Shown piece by piece: positions 1 through 7,534 of a stretch of 12,916 bases of DNA. Where the stretch lies: the NCBI GenBank assembly GCA_024959975.1, contig JANXFM010000004.1:1-12916 (forward strand), in the 5' to 3' direction. The translations under genes and the position numbers were made by a program. Below the pieces are notes generated by a model. It was not told the origin of the DNA and did no database searches. It was given only the letters and a program-made list of their open reading frames with translations. Positions within the stretch are counted from its first letter, which is position 1. Each line of letters starts with the position of its first letter. The stretch comes from Flavobacteriales bacterium. Lineage in GTDB: Bacteria; Bacteroidota; Bacteroidia; Flavobacteriales; UBA7430.

Positions 1-764
1 CCATAGGAGATCGAATGGCTCATTTCATTGAATAGGTAACAGCTATCTGCATGTAAAACATAATCGTTTTCTAGATCCCTAATTTGAATTTTATCATTTA
101 GTAATGCCTTGCCGTCTTTTTGGTTCACCCAACCTTTGTTGGCTTTTACATGGATATCGCTATTTTCTAATGAACCATTCGATTTAAATTCTGCGTATTC
201 GCTATTTAGCCAGTAGTATAAAGTGTCAGCACGTAGTATTTCTTCTGTACTTTCTACAATTACATCCGTATAAAAGTCGAATTTTTCTGTACCAGCATAG
301 TAGATGCCTTTATTGCTGCTCAGAGATTTTTGATTTTCAGTAATGTGTGCCCTTTCATCAAAGAACCCCTTTTCATATTCAAAGTCGTATTTGAGTTGTT
401 CAGAAACAAGATTCATTTCGTTATGCTTAAAGCGTACATTTTTTTGAATTTCTGCCAGTTGGTGATCTCCATGATATATTAAATAGTCACCTTTTAAGCT
501 TAAGGTGTCTCCCTGCCAGATATGAATATTGCTAAAAGCTTCGATCTTGTTATCCTTAGTGTAATAATAAGCACTATCGCAGATTAGGAAACGATTATTG
601 TGTTTCGTTTTTACATTACCTGTAAGTACCTGTCGGTCTTCACTTATCTTTTTATTAAACGAGATCTCGTCAGCATTGATGATCTCAATTTGTGTTTGAG
701 ATTGAACAACAGCGGTAAGCAGCGTAAAAAAGATGCATACATAGTATGTAAAAAGTCTATTCAT
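1..764 (-). CDS. OstA/LptA-like envelope protein, 3' part missing (cut by left window edge)
   Basis: My translation from the ATG at 764-762 is open for 254 codons to the window edge, so only the N-terminal part is visible. Residues 1 to about 22 form a signal peptide: MNR, a hydrophobic stretch with YYVCIFFTLLTAVV, then a likely cleavage near QS/QTQ. The mature part is rich in short beta strands with repeating patterns such as LTGNV, CDSAYYY, LKGDYLIYHG and RADTLYYW. This is the repetitive beta-jellyroll style of OstA/LptA-like proteins, which in the family carry lipopolysaccharide or act in outer-membrane assembly. A periplasmic location is expected. Bacteroidota commonly carry such a gene directly behind purA. 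No earlier in-frame start exists: an in-frame stop (TAA) lies at 803-801 with no ATG between. The start codon directly follows a terminator U-tract and has no visible ribosome-binding site. The exact function in LPS export is inferred from the family only. Confidence 0.8.
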   Translation of the reverse strand, partial: MNRLFTYYVCIFFTLLTAVVQSQTQIEIINADEISFNKKISEDRQVLTGNVKTKHNNRFLICDSAYYYTKDNKIEAFSNIHIWQGDTLSLKGDYLIYHGDHQLAEIQKNVRFKHNEMNLVSEQLKYDFEYEKGFFDERAHITENQKSLSSNKGIYYAGTEKFDFYTDVIVESTEEILRADTLYYWLNSEYAEFKSNGSLENSDIHVKANKGWVNQKDGKALLNDKIQIRDLENDYVLHADSCYLFNEMSHSISY

Positions 765-795
765 AAAAAAGTCCCGATTTCGGGACTGTTTTTTT
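765..795 (-). terminator. Rho-independent terminator after purA, also able to work on the plus strand
   Basis: A 7-bp inverted repeat (AGTCCCG at 770-776 and CGGGACT at 781-787) closes a 4-nt loop. On the minus strand it is followed by a run of T at 769-765. On the plus strand a T-run lies at 789-795, so the element can act in both directions. It sits 9 nt after the purA stop codon. The OstA-like start codon follows the minus-strand T-run with no base between. Confidence 0.9.
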
Positions 796-796
796 A

Positions 797-2065
797 TTAG
801 TTATTGTGTATCGTTTGAGTTCTGTCAGGCCCAACAGAAACAATCACTATTGGAGTTTCCAGTTCCTTTTCCAGATACTCTACATAATCAATAAGTTCTT
901 TTGGTAAGTCAGACATATCAGTTATCCCTGTTAAGTCTTCTTTCCAACAAGGAAATTCTTTATAGATAGGTTCAATCTTATCACCTTCGATATTGTATGG
1001 AAGATAGTCGATGATTTCTCCATTGTATTTGTAGTGTGTACAAACGCTGATGGTAGGGAATTCACTTAAAACATCCGCCTTCATCATCATTAATTTGGTA
1101 ACACCATTAACATTGATGGCATATTTTAATGCCGGAAGATCAATCCACCCACAACGACGAGGGCGACCTGTAGTTGCACCAAATTCGTTTCCTGCTTTTT
1201 GGATAGCTGCACCTGTTTCGTCGAACAATTCTGTTGGGAATGGGCCGCTACCAACACGTGTTAAATAAGCTTTGAAAATACCAAATACATCTCCGATTCT
1301 GTTTGGGGCTATACCTAAACCTGTACAAGCACCGGCTGTTACAGTATTGGATGATGTTACAAATGGGTAGGTTCCAAAATCGATATCTAGTAAAGAACCC
1401 TGAGCTCCTTCTGCGAGAACTTTTTTACCTTCTTTTCTTGCAGTAGCCAAGTAGTGTTCACTATCAATAAACTCGATTTTTTTCAATCTTTCAATTGCTT
1501 CGAACCAGTCGTTTTCCATGGCTTCGATGTCGTATTCAAAATCGAAGTGGTTTAGTATTTGTCGGTGTTTGGTAACAAGCTTGTTGTAACGTTCTTTAAA
1601 GTCAGGTAATTCGATGTCACCAATACGAAGGCCGTTACGACCGGTTTTGTCCATATAAGTTGGTCCAATACCTTTTAAGGTAGAACCAATTTTATCTTTA
1701 CCTTTTGCTTGTTCAGAAGCCGCATCAAGTAATTTGTGGCTAGGTAAAATTAAATGTGCTTTTCTGGAGATGAGAAGCTTTCCGTTCAGGTTTACATTTA
1801 ATTTTTCTAACCCTTCTAATTCTTTTTTGAAGATAACAGGATCTATTACGACTCCATTACCAATCACATTAAGTGCAGTAGGGTGAAAGATTCCTGAAGG
1901 AATGGTGTGTAAGACGTGTTTAATACCATCAAATTCCAATGTGTGCCCTGCATTAGGGCCCCCTTGAAATCGTGCGATAATGTCGTAGTTGGAAGTTAGG
2001 ACATCAACAATTTTCCCTTTTCCTTCGTCTCCCCATTGGAGACCTAAAAGAACATCAACTGCCAT
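797..2065 (-). CDS. purA: Adenylosuccinate synthetase
   Basis: PurA catalyses IMP + L-aspartate + GTP to adenylosuccinate, GDP and phosphate, the committed step from IMP to AMP, in the cytoplasm. The 422 residues match the usual bacterial length. The N-terminal GTP/IMP loop WGDEGKGK is at residues 11-18 with the catalytic Asp13, and GGPNAGHT at 35-42 supplies the catalytic His41. Both have the same numbering as in E. coli. Further signatures are GSTLKGIGPTY near 127-137, a GRPRRCGW stretch near 300, and a C-terminal VGPDRTQTI. The ATG start at 2065 places this N-terminal motif exactly where the family has it. The gene begins 24 bp after the fur stop in the same direction, with no terminator between, so cotranscription with fur and spoT is likely. 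A strong hairpin follows the stop codon. Nothing is missing or unusual in the protein. Confidence 0.98.
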   Translation of the reverse strand: MAVDVLLGLQWGDEGKGKIVDVLTSNYDIIARFQGGPNAGHTLEFDGIKHVLHTIPSGIFHPTALNVIGNGVVIDPVIFKKELEGLEKLNVNLNGKLLISRKAHLILPSHKLLDAASEQAKGKDKIGSTLKGIGPTYMDKTGRNGLRIGDIELPDFKERYNKLVTKHRQILNHFDFEYDIEAMENDWFEAIERLKKIEFIDSEHYLATARKEGKKVLAEGAQGSLLDIDFGTYPFVTSSNTVTAGACTGLGIAPNRIGDVFGIFKAYLTRVGSGPFPTELFDETGAAIQKAGNEFGATTGRPRRCGWIDLPALKYAINVNGVTKLMMMKADVLSEFPTISVCTHYKYNGEIIDYLPYNIEGDKIEPIYKEFPCWKEDLTGITDMSDLPKELIDYVEYLEKELETPIVIVSVGPDRTQTIHNN

Positions 2066-2089
2066 TTTGTTTGTGCTTAGAGTTGTGGT

Positions 2090-2536
2090 TTATTTTGAGG
2101 TACATTCTTTACATATGCCATACATGTTTAATGCATGATGTACGACTTTGAAACCGATGTTTTCTTCTACAGCATTCATAATATTTTGGATGCGTGGATC
2201 GCAAAATTCGAATACTTGTTTACATTCGGTACAAATAAGGTGATCGTGTTGTTTGTTTGTGAAACTTTTCTCGTACTGAGCTTGGTTTTCACCAAATTGA
2301 TGCTTACGAACTAAATTGCAGTCCAAAAGCAGCTCTATGGTGTTGTACAAAGTAGCTCTGCTAACTCGGTAATTGTGATTCTTCATTTTGATGTAGAGCG
2401 TTTCTACGTCAAAATGATCTTTGTAATCATAAATTTCCTTTAGTATGACAAAGCGTTCGGGAGTTTTTCTTTGCCCGTTTTGTTCAAGATAGGTAGTGAA
2501 TACCTGCTTAACCTGCTCTTGTATTTTCTTGCTCAT
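2090..2536 (-). CDS. fur: Fur-family metal-dependent transcriptional regulator, Fur-like rather than PerR-like
   Basis: This 148-residue protein has the length and order of Fur repressors. An N-terminal winged helix spans about residues 1-85, with the recognition helix around VSRATLYNTI (58-67). A C-terminal dimerisation and metal domain follows. A structural zinc site is visible as two CxxC pairs, C102/C105 and C142/C145. Regulatory-metal ligands are suggested by H41, H97 and H99 (HDH) and E110. The position equivalent to Asp104 of Bacillus PerR is Glu110 here, as in E. coli Fur, which argues against peroxide sensing by the PerR mechanism. The protein should bind an operator when loaded with metal, probably iron; the metal is inferred. 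The gene lies 66 bp after the spoT stop and 24 bp before purA. I saw no convincing Fur box near the genes in this window. Zur is the main alternative identity. Confidence 0.9.
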   Translation of the reverse strand: MSKKIQEQVKQVFTTYLEQNGQRKTPERFVILKEIYDYKDHFDVETLYIKMKNHNYRVSRATLYNTIELLLDCNLVRKHQFGENQAQYEKSFTNKQHDHLICTECKQVFEFCDPRIQNIMNAVEENIGFKVVHHALNMYGICKECTSK

Positions 2537-2602
2537 TTATTGATACTAGGAGTCAAAAACAAGATGTAAAACTAAGCATTAATTTCGAATTCATCTTAGA
2601 AA

Positions 2603-4813
2603 TTAACTACTTTTAAATTTTCGGCTTATTGAAGTGATTCCTTTTACTTTTTTAATGTTTTCAATTACTATTGTCAGGTTCTTTTTGTCTAGAACAAGAA
2701 CGGTGATAATTCCATCGAAAACACCATCGGAACTACTAATATTTATTGATTGAATATTAATTTTTAAGTTGTTAGAGAGTATTTGCGTTACCTCATTAAT
2801 TAAACCAACACTATCAATCCCTTTGATGTGTAGTATGGCAACAGATTGATTGTTTGTACTATCAATCCATTTGGTTTCCAGTATTCTGTAGGCAAAGTTA
2901 GATTGTAAGCGAAGGGCGTTCGGGCAGTCTTGCCGATGAATTTTAATACCATCTTTAATGGTTGTAAATCCAAATACATCATCACCTGGAATAGGGCTGC
3001 AACATTTAGAGTATGCGTAATTTAGTTTTTCTTCATTTGCCCCAAATACCAGCGTATCGAATTTTGGTTCTTCGTGAACTACTAAGTTTTTGGTAGTTTT
3101 CTTGTAGATTTTATTTTTTAGGTATTGGTACCAGTTATTTCTGTTTCTGGCAAAATCTTTAATCATCATGTTGTTAAAAACACCAGTACCTACGTCGTAG
3201 AAAAGATCTAAGCTGCTTTTATATTTAAAGTAATTTACGAGCTTATTGATGGTGTTGTCATCAAAAGGAAGTTTTATGTGCTTTAATTTTCTTTGAAGAA
3301 TTTCTTTACCGTCTTCAGCGATTCGTTTTTTCTCATCTTTCAATGAGCTTTTAATTTTATTTTTTGCTCGGGCTGTAACCACGAAATTTAGCCAGGATTT
3401 TTTTGGTTTTTGTTTCTGAGAACTGATCACTTCAACCTGATCTCCACTTTTTAATTTATGACTTAGTGGAACGATTTTACCATTTACTTTGCATCCTAAG
3501 CAAGTTGCCCCTAACTGTGTATGGATGTCGAATGCGAAATCTAGAGCTGAGGCTCCCTTTGGGAGTGTTCTTAAATCTCCATTCGGTGTGAATACAAATA
3601 TTTCTTTCGAGAATAGATTGAGTTTAAACTCCTCCAAGAAATCAATTGCGTTAGATTCCGGGTTTTTCAGTAGTTCGCGTATTTGATTGATCCAGTCTTC
3701 CAGATTACCGTCCTTGTGTTTGCCGGCTTGTTTGTATTTCCAGTGTGCTGCATATCCTTTTTCGGCTATTTCATCCATGCGTTCGGTACGCACCTGTACC
3801 TCAACCCACTTACCTCCAGGCCCCATTACTGTGGTGTGTAAAGATTCGTAACCATTTGCTTTGGGTGTAGAGATCCAGTCTCTAAGCCGATCCGGATTGG
3901 GGCGATAGTAATCTGTTATTAGCGAGTAGGTTTTCCAGCAATCTGATTTTTCATTTCTTAATTCAGAGTCTAATATGATCCGTATCGCAAATTTGTCATA
4001 GACTTCGTCAAAAGAAACGCCCTGATTTTTCATCTTCTTTCGAATAGAGTAGATGGATTTAGGTCTTCCTTTTATGGAAAATAGTAAATGGTGGTCTTTT
4101 AGCGAGGCTTTTAAGGGTTTTGTGAATCGTTGTATGTATTGAACGCGTGCATTTTTAGTTTCATTTAATTGTCGCGCTATGTCTCGATAGATTTCAGGTT
4201 CTGTGAATTTTAATCCCAGATCCTCTAATTCCGTTTTTACAGAGTAAAGACCAAGTCGATGAGCTAATGGTGCATATATGTAAAGTGTTTCAGAGCCTAT
4301 TTTTTGTTGCTTTTGTCTGGGCATGGAGTCGAGGGTTTGCATATTGTGCAAACGATCGGCAAGTTTGATCAAGATAACACGAACATCATCAGAAAGTGTA
4401 AGGAGCATTTTTCTGAAATTCTCGGCTTGTGCAGAGATGTCTTGTTCAGAAAACCCTGATATTTTCGTCAGCCCATCAATAATTTTACGAATCTTAGGAC
4501 TGAATATTTTTTCGATGTCTTTTAAGGTGTAATGCGTATCTTCTACAACATCATGAAGTAAGGCGCAAGCAATAGATGTGGCGTCTAAGCCAAGGTCTTT
4601 GGCAGCAATTTGAGCCACAGCAATAGGGTGGAAAATGTAGGGTTCTCCACTTTTTCTTCGAACGTCTTTGTGAGCTTCAACGGCAAGATTGAAAGCCTTT
4701 CGGATCAGCTTTTTATCTTCTCGTGTAATTTCACTGTTGCAAGATCGCAACAGAGTTTTATATCGTCTTACGATATCTTTATTTTCCTCTTCTATGGTAA
4801 TTTGATCTATCAA
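2603..4813 (-). CDS. spoT: Bifunctional (p)ppGpp synthetase/hydrolase (RSH family, Rel/SpoT type)
   Basis: RSH proteins make (p)ppGpp from ATP and GTP/GDP and hydrolyse it again, setting the stringent response. The 736 residues contain the full long-RSH order. The HD hydrolase domain spans about 40-200, with H62, HDVVED at 87-92 and RLHNMQTL at 154-161, all intact. The synthetase domain spans about 240-360, with GRPKS at 249-253, GYESLHT at 321-327 and EVQVRT at 338-343. A TGS domain follows at about 402-464, a conserved cysteine region with CCSPIPGD at 604-611, and an ACT domain at about 655-735. The synthetase loop reads RLRD (309-312), the basic form close to the RxKD of bifunctional enzymes and unlike the ExDD of monofunctional RelA. 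The start is TTG at 4813-4811. An in-frame TAA lies at 4837-4835 with no ATG between, and the next Met is past residue 130. The 77 bp upstream, after fahA, hold no clear terminator or consensus promoter. The gene leads the spoT-fur-purA block. Confidence 0.96.
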   Translation of the reverse strand: MIDQITIEEENKDIVRRYKTLLRSCNSEITREDKKLIRKAFNLAVEAHKDVRRKSGEPYIFHPIAVAQIAAKDLGLDATSIACALLHDVVEDTHYTLKDIEKIFSPKIRKIIDGLTKISGFSEQDISAQAENFRKMLLTLSDDVRVILIKLADRLHNMQTLDSMPRQKQQKIGSETLYIYAPLAHRLGLYSVKTELEDLGLKFTEPEIYRDIARQLNETKNARVQYIQRFTKPLKASLKDHHLLFSIKGRPKSIYSIRKKMKNQGVSFDEVYDKFAIRIILDSELRNEKSDCWKTYSLITDYYRPNPDRLRDWISTPKANGYESLHTTVMGPGGKWVEVQVRTERMDEIAEKGYAAHWKYKQAGKHKDGNLEDWINQIRELLKNPESNAIDFLEEFKLNLFSKEIFVFTPNGDLRTLPKGASALDFAFDIHTQLGATCLGCKVNGKIVPLSHKLKSGDQVEVISSQKQKPKKSWLNFVVTARAKNKIKSSLKDEKKRIAEDGKEILQRKLKHIKLPFDDNTINKLVNYFKYKSSLDLFYDVGTGVFNNMMIKDFARNRNNWYQYLKNKIYKKTTKNLVVHEEPKFDTLVFGANEEKLNYAYSKCCSPIPGDDVFGFTTIKDGIKIHRQDCPNALRLQSNFAYRILETKWIDSTNNQSVAILHIKGIDSVGLINEVTQILSNNLKINIQSINISSSDGVFDGIITVLVLDKKNLTIVIENIKKVKGITSISRKFKSS

Positions 4814-4890
4814 GAAAATATGGTTTTTATAAACTTAATGAAATTGTGTAAATGAAAAAAACGAAGAAGTGAATTTATGACTTTTTTGAG

Positions 4891-6165
4891 TTAAATATTG
4901 AGTTTTTTTGCAGGAAGAATTTTAGTTCTTACTTTACCAAATCCAATTCTGTAGTGATCAGCCTGACAATGAGCTTTCATAATCAGGCTATCATTGTCCT
5001 GTAAAAACTTACGTTCTGAGCCATCAGGCATCGTTATTGGTTTTGTTCCTTTCCAGGATAACTCTAACATAGAACCATAAGCATCAGGTGTGTTTCCTGA
5101 GATCGTTCCCGAAGCCATCAGGTCTCCCGCATTGATATTACATCCGTTTACGGTGTGGTGTGCCAATTGTTGAGTCATGTTCCAGTACATGTATTTGTAA
5201 TTCGAGCGCGAAATGGTGTGTGGCTCGAAATGATCAGAAGCAATTTGAACTTCCAGCTTGATGTCGATATTTTTATTTCCTTTAAATTCCAAATAAGGAA
5301 GAACAGCAGGTTCTTGTTTTTCACCTTCTACACGGAAAGGTTCGAGTGCATCAAGAGTAACAATCCACGGAGAAATTGAAGAGGCAAAGTTTTTTCCCAG
5401 AAATGGGCCAAGCGGAACATACTCCCATTTTTGAATATCTCTGGCAGACCAGTCATTAAAAATACACATACCGAAGATGTAATCATCTGCCTCGGCAGTA
5501 GAAATGTGATTACCCAGTTCTTTTCCCTGCCCGGTAACAAATGCCATTTCTAATTCGAAGTCCATTAATTTACACGGGCCGAAAACAGGCATTTCTGCAT
5601 CAACAGGTAATTGTTGTCCTTTAGGACGATGAATATTTGTTCCGGACAATACAATAGAAGAAGCTCTGCCGTGATATCCTACAGGAATGTGTAGCCAGTT
5701 TGGTAATAATGCGTTGTTCGGGTCGCGAAACATGCAACCTACATTGTAGGCGTGTTGACGGCTGGAGTAGAAGTCGGTGTAGTCACCCACGCTTACAGGC
5801 ATCATCATTTCCACTTCCTCGATCATTGATAAAACCAAACCTTTATGAGTTTCATCCATTTCATTGTTAGCGTCAAATATTTCTGCAATACGATCTCTAA
5901 CCGCACGCCAAACAGGTTTGTTTAACTTTAAGAGATCATTTAAAGTTTCTTTGTTAAAAATTTCAGGACCTAAAGCGATTCCAGCGAAATAATTAAGCTT
6001 TTGAAGCGCGTTTAAGTCGATAGCTCGGTCGCCAATACGCGTACCAACACAAATGTTGTTATCAGATTTTTTGAAAACCCCAAAAGGGATATTTTGTATT
6101 GGGAAATCGGAATCTTTTGATACCTCAATCCATGATTTTCTATTTGAATCGTTTGCTTTTATCAT
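4891..6165 (-). CDS. fahA: Fumarylacetoacetase
   Basis: This enzyme hydrolyses 4-fumarylacetoacetate to fumarate and acetoacetate, the last step of tyrosine/phenylalanine breakdown through homogentisate. The 424 residues match the full-length two-domain family. An N-terminal SH3-like part covers about 1-120 and the catalytic FAH fold the rest. The catalytic and metal-binding residues known from the mouse enzyme are all present at a constant offset of +5: D131 and H138 in YTDFYSSRQHA, E204 and E206 in MDFELEMAF, D238 in NDWSARD, and K258 in GPFLGKNF. The Gly/Thr-rich substrate region ASGTISG is at 351-357. The ATG at 6165 lies just downstream of good promoter boxes on the minus strand. glyA is divergent, 80 bp away. 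Other homogentisate-pathway genes (hpd, hmgA) are not in this window. No clear terminator follows the stop, so some transcription into spoT is possible. Confidence 0.97.
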   Translation of the reverse strand: MIKANDSNRKSWIEVSKDSDFPIQNIPFGVFKKSDNNICVGTRIGDRAIDLNALQKLNYFAGIALGPEIFNKETLNDLLKLNKPVWRAVRDRIAEIFDANNEMDETHKGLVLSMIEEVEMMMPVSVGDYTDFYSSRQHAYNVGCMFRDPNNALLPNWLHIPVGYHGRASSIVLSGTNIHRPKGQQLPVDAEMPVFGPCKLMDFELEMAFVTGQGKELGNHISTAEADDYIFGMCIFNDWSARDIQKWEYVPLGPFLGKNFASSISPWIVTLDALEPFRVEGEKQEPAVLPYLEFKGNKNIDIKLEVQIASDHFEPHTISRSNYKYMYWNMTQQLAHHTVNGCNINAGDLMASGTISGNTPDAYGSMLELSWKGTKPITMPDGSERKFLQDNDSLIMKAHCQADHYRIGFGKVRTKILPAKKLNI

Positions 6166-6195
6166 ATTAACTAAATTTTAGACAAAAATAAGATT

Positions 6196-6203
6196 TATAT
6201 TTG
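6196..6203 (+). promoter_or_regulatory. Predicted glyA -7 promoter box
   Basis: TATATTTG matches the Bacteroidota -7 consensus TAnnTTTG exactly. It lies 42 bp before the glyA ATG, which gives a leader of about 35 nt. No TTG or TTTG element is visible 17-25 bases upstream, so the upstream half is poor and the promoter may need an activator or be less active. The box faces the fahA -7 box, and the two lie only 4 bp apart. Confidence 0.5.
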
Positions 6204-6211
6204 CATGCAAA
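6200..6211. repeat. 12-bp perfect palindrome between the fahA and glyA promoter boxes
   Basis: TTTGCATGCAAA is its own reverse complement. It is formed by the ends of the two facing -7 boxes (TTTG of glyA at 6200-6203, and CAAA, the minus-strand TTTG of fahA, at 6208-6211) joined by CATG. It covers or touches both predicted start sites, so a dimeric regulator bound here would affect both genes. It may also be only a by-product of the two -7 boxes facing each other. Confidence 0.5.
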
Positions 6212-6240
6212 ATTAGGAAAACAACATTAATCATCACAAA
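6208..6240 (-). promoter_or_regulatory. Predicted fahA promoter (Bacteroidota -33/-7 type)
   Basis: On the minus strand, TTTG (6240-6237) is followed by 21 bases and TAATTTTG (6215-6208), an exact match to the Bacteroidota -7 consensus TAnnTTTG with a permitted spacer. A start site near 6200 would give a leader of about 35 nt. A second exact -7 match, TATTTTTG, lies closer to the gene at 6190-6183, but I saw no matching -33 element for it. This is sequence matching only. Confidence 0.6.
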
Positions 6241-6245
6241 GAAAG

Positions 6246-7532
6246 ATGGAAAGAGATCAGCAAATTTTTGAATTAATTCAAGAAGAGCACGAACGTCAGG
6301 TTTACGGTATTGAATTAATTGCTTCAGAAAACTTCGTGAGCGATCAGGTAATGGAAGCTGCGGGATCTTGTTTAACAAACAAATATGCCGAGGGGTATCC
6401 ACATAAAAGGTATTATGGTGGATGTGAAGTGGTAGATGAAGTGGAGCAACTTGCCATTGACAGAGCGAAGGTTTTGTTTGGTGTGGAGTATGCAAATGTT
6501 CAACCTCATTCAGGTTCTCAGGCAAATGCTGCTGTTTATCTTACCTGTTTAAAGCCCGGCGATAAAATTTTAGGTTTCGATCTTTCTCATGGTGGTCACT
6601 TAACGCATGGTTCCCCTGTGAACTTCTCAGGGAAGTTGTACAAAACTTCTTTTTATGGTGTAGAAAGGGAAACCGGTAGAGTTGATATGGATAAGGTAGA
6701 AGCTGTTGCTCTTGAAGAGAAACCCAAATTAATTATTTGTGGTGCTTCAGCATATTCTAGAGATTGGGATTACGCTCGTTTTCGTGAAATTGCAGATAAA
6801 GTAGGTGCTATTCTAATGGCAGATATTTCTCACCCTGCAGGATTAATCGCCAAAGGTATTTTAAATGACCCTGTAGAGCACTGTCATATTTTAACGACTA
6901 CGACACATAAAACTTTAAGAGGTCCTCGAGGGGGGCTAATCATGCTTCCTAAAGACTTTGAAAATCCATGGGGATTAAAAACGCCTAAAGGAAAAGTAAG
7001 AATGATGTCTGCTTTATTAAATTCTGCCGTATTCCCTGGAATGCAAGGTGGGCCATTAGAGCATATTATTGCAGCTAAAGCCATTGCTTTTGGTGAAGCA
7101 CTTACGGATGAGTATTTTGAGTACACCCTTCAGGTAAAGAGAAATGCTACTGCAATGGCAGATGCACTTGTAGCTAAAGGTTACGATGTAGTTTCCGGAG
7201 GTACAGACAATCACTGTATGTTGATCGACCTGCGTTCTAAAAACATTACAGGTAAAGATGCTGAGAATTCTTTAGTGAAAGCGCATATTACCGTAAATAA
7301 GAATATGGTTCCTTTTGATGATCAATCGCCATTTGTTACTTCCGGTATTCGTGTTGGTACAGCTGCTTTAACCACAAGAGGGTTAAACGAGCAACACATG
7401 GTTCAAATTGTCGACTTGATGGATGAAGTGATTGTAAACTTTGAAAATGAAGAGCTTCTTGAAGCTGTTGGAGATAAAGTAAATGAAATGATGGGTGACT
7501 TTCCAATTTTCGCGTTACGCACTAAAATTTAG
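6246..7532 (+). CDS. glyA: Serine hydroxymethyltransferase
   Basis: GlyA converts serine and tetrahydrofolate to glycine and 5,10-methylene-tetrahydrofolate, the main source of one-carbon units, using pyridoxal phosphate in the cytoplasm. The 428 residues match the bacterial family. Visible signatures are ELIASENF (23-30), KYAEGYP with the YYGGCE region (46-61), HSGSQAN (88-94), DISHPAGL near 193-200, and the PLP-binding lysine K222 in TTTTHKTLRGPRGG (217-230). The C-terminal SGIRVGTAALTTRG stretch is also typical. The ATG at 6246 follows an A-rich leader (CAAAGAAAG), the usual style in Bacteroidota, which depend little on Shine-Dalgarno pairing. The stop codon is 2 bp from the ychF start, so the two genes are almost certainly one transcript, ending at the hairpin at 8696-8733. 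No riboswitch would fit in the short leader. Confidence 0.98.
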   Translation: MERDQQIFELIQEEHERQVYGIELIASENFVSDQVMEAAGSCLTNKYAEGYPHKRYYGGCEVVDEVEQLAIDRAKVLFGVEYANVQPHSGSQANAAVYLTCLKPGDKILGFDLSHGGHLTHGSPVNFSGKLYKTSFYGVERETGRVDMDKVEAVALEEKPKLIICGASAYSRDWDYARFREIADKVGAILMADISHPAGLIAKGILNDPVEHCHILTTTTHKTLRGPRGGLIMLPKDFENPWGLKTPKGKVRMMSALLNSAVFPGMQGGPLEHIIAAKAIAFGEALTDEYFEYTLQVKRNATAMADALVAKGYDVVSGGTDNHCMLIDLRSKNITGKDAENSLVKAHITVNKNMVPFDDQSPFVTSGIRVGTAALTTRGLNEQHMVQIVDLMDEVIVNFENEELLEAVGDKVNEMMGDFPIFALRTKI

Positions 7533-7534
7533 TT

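Noticed and set aside
600..800. Plus-strand frame of 66 codons opposite the OstA-like gene
   Set aside because: It is antisense to a better-supported coding frame with a signal peptide, and it ends in the purA terminator.
2537..2602. Fur box or separate strong promoter upstream of fur
   Set aside because: No GATAATGATAATCATTATC-like sequence is present. The nearest -7 look-alike, TAGTTTTA, lacks the final G and a -33 partner.
4888..4902. Symmetric-looking GAGTTAAATATTGAG at the fahA stop, considered as a terminator or operator
   Set aside because: It is a mirror-like sequence, not an inverted repeat, so it cannot form a stem. No T-run follows a stem here.
6166..6245. Riboswitch (glycine or tetrahydrofolate) upstream of glyA
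   Set aside because: The predicted leader is only about 35 nt, too short for either aptamer, and no matching fold is visible.
6178..6525. Minus-strand open frame of 115 codons overlapping the glyA 5' end
   Set aside because: It lies antisense to the conserved first third of glyA and over the promoter region, with low-complexity His/Leu-rich text and no family character.
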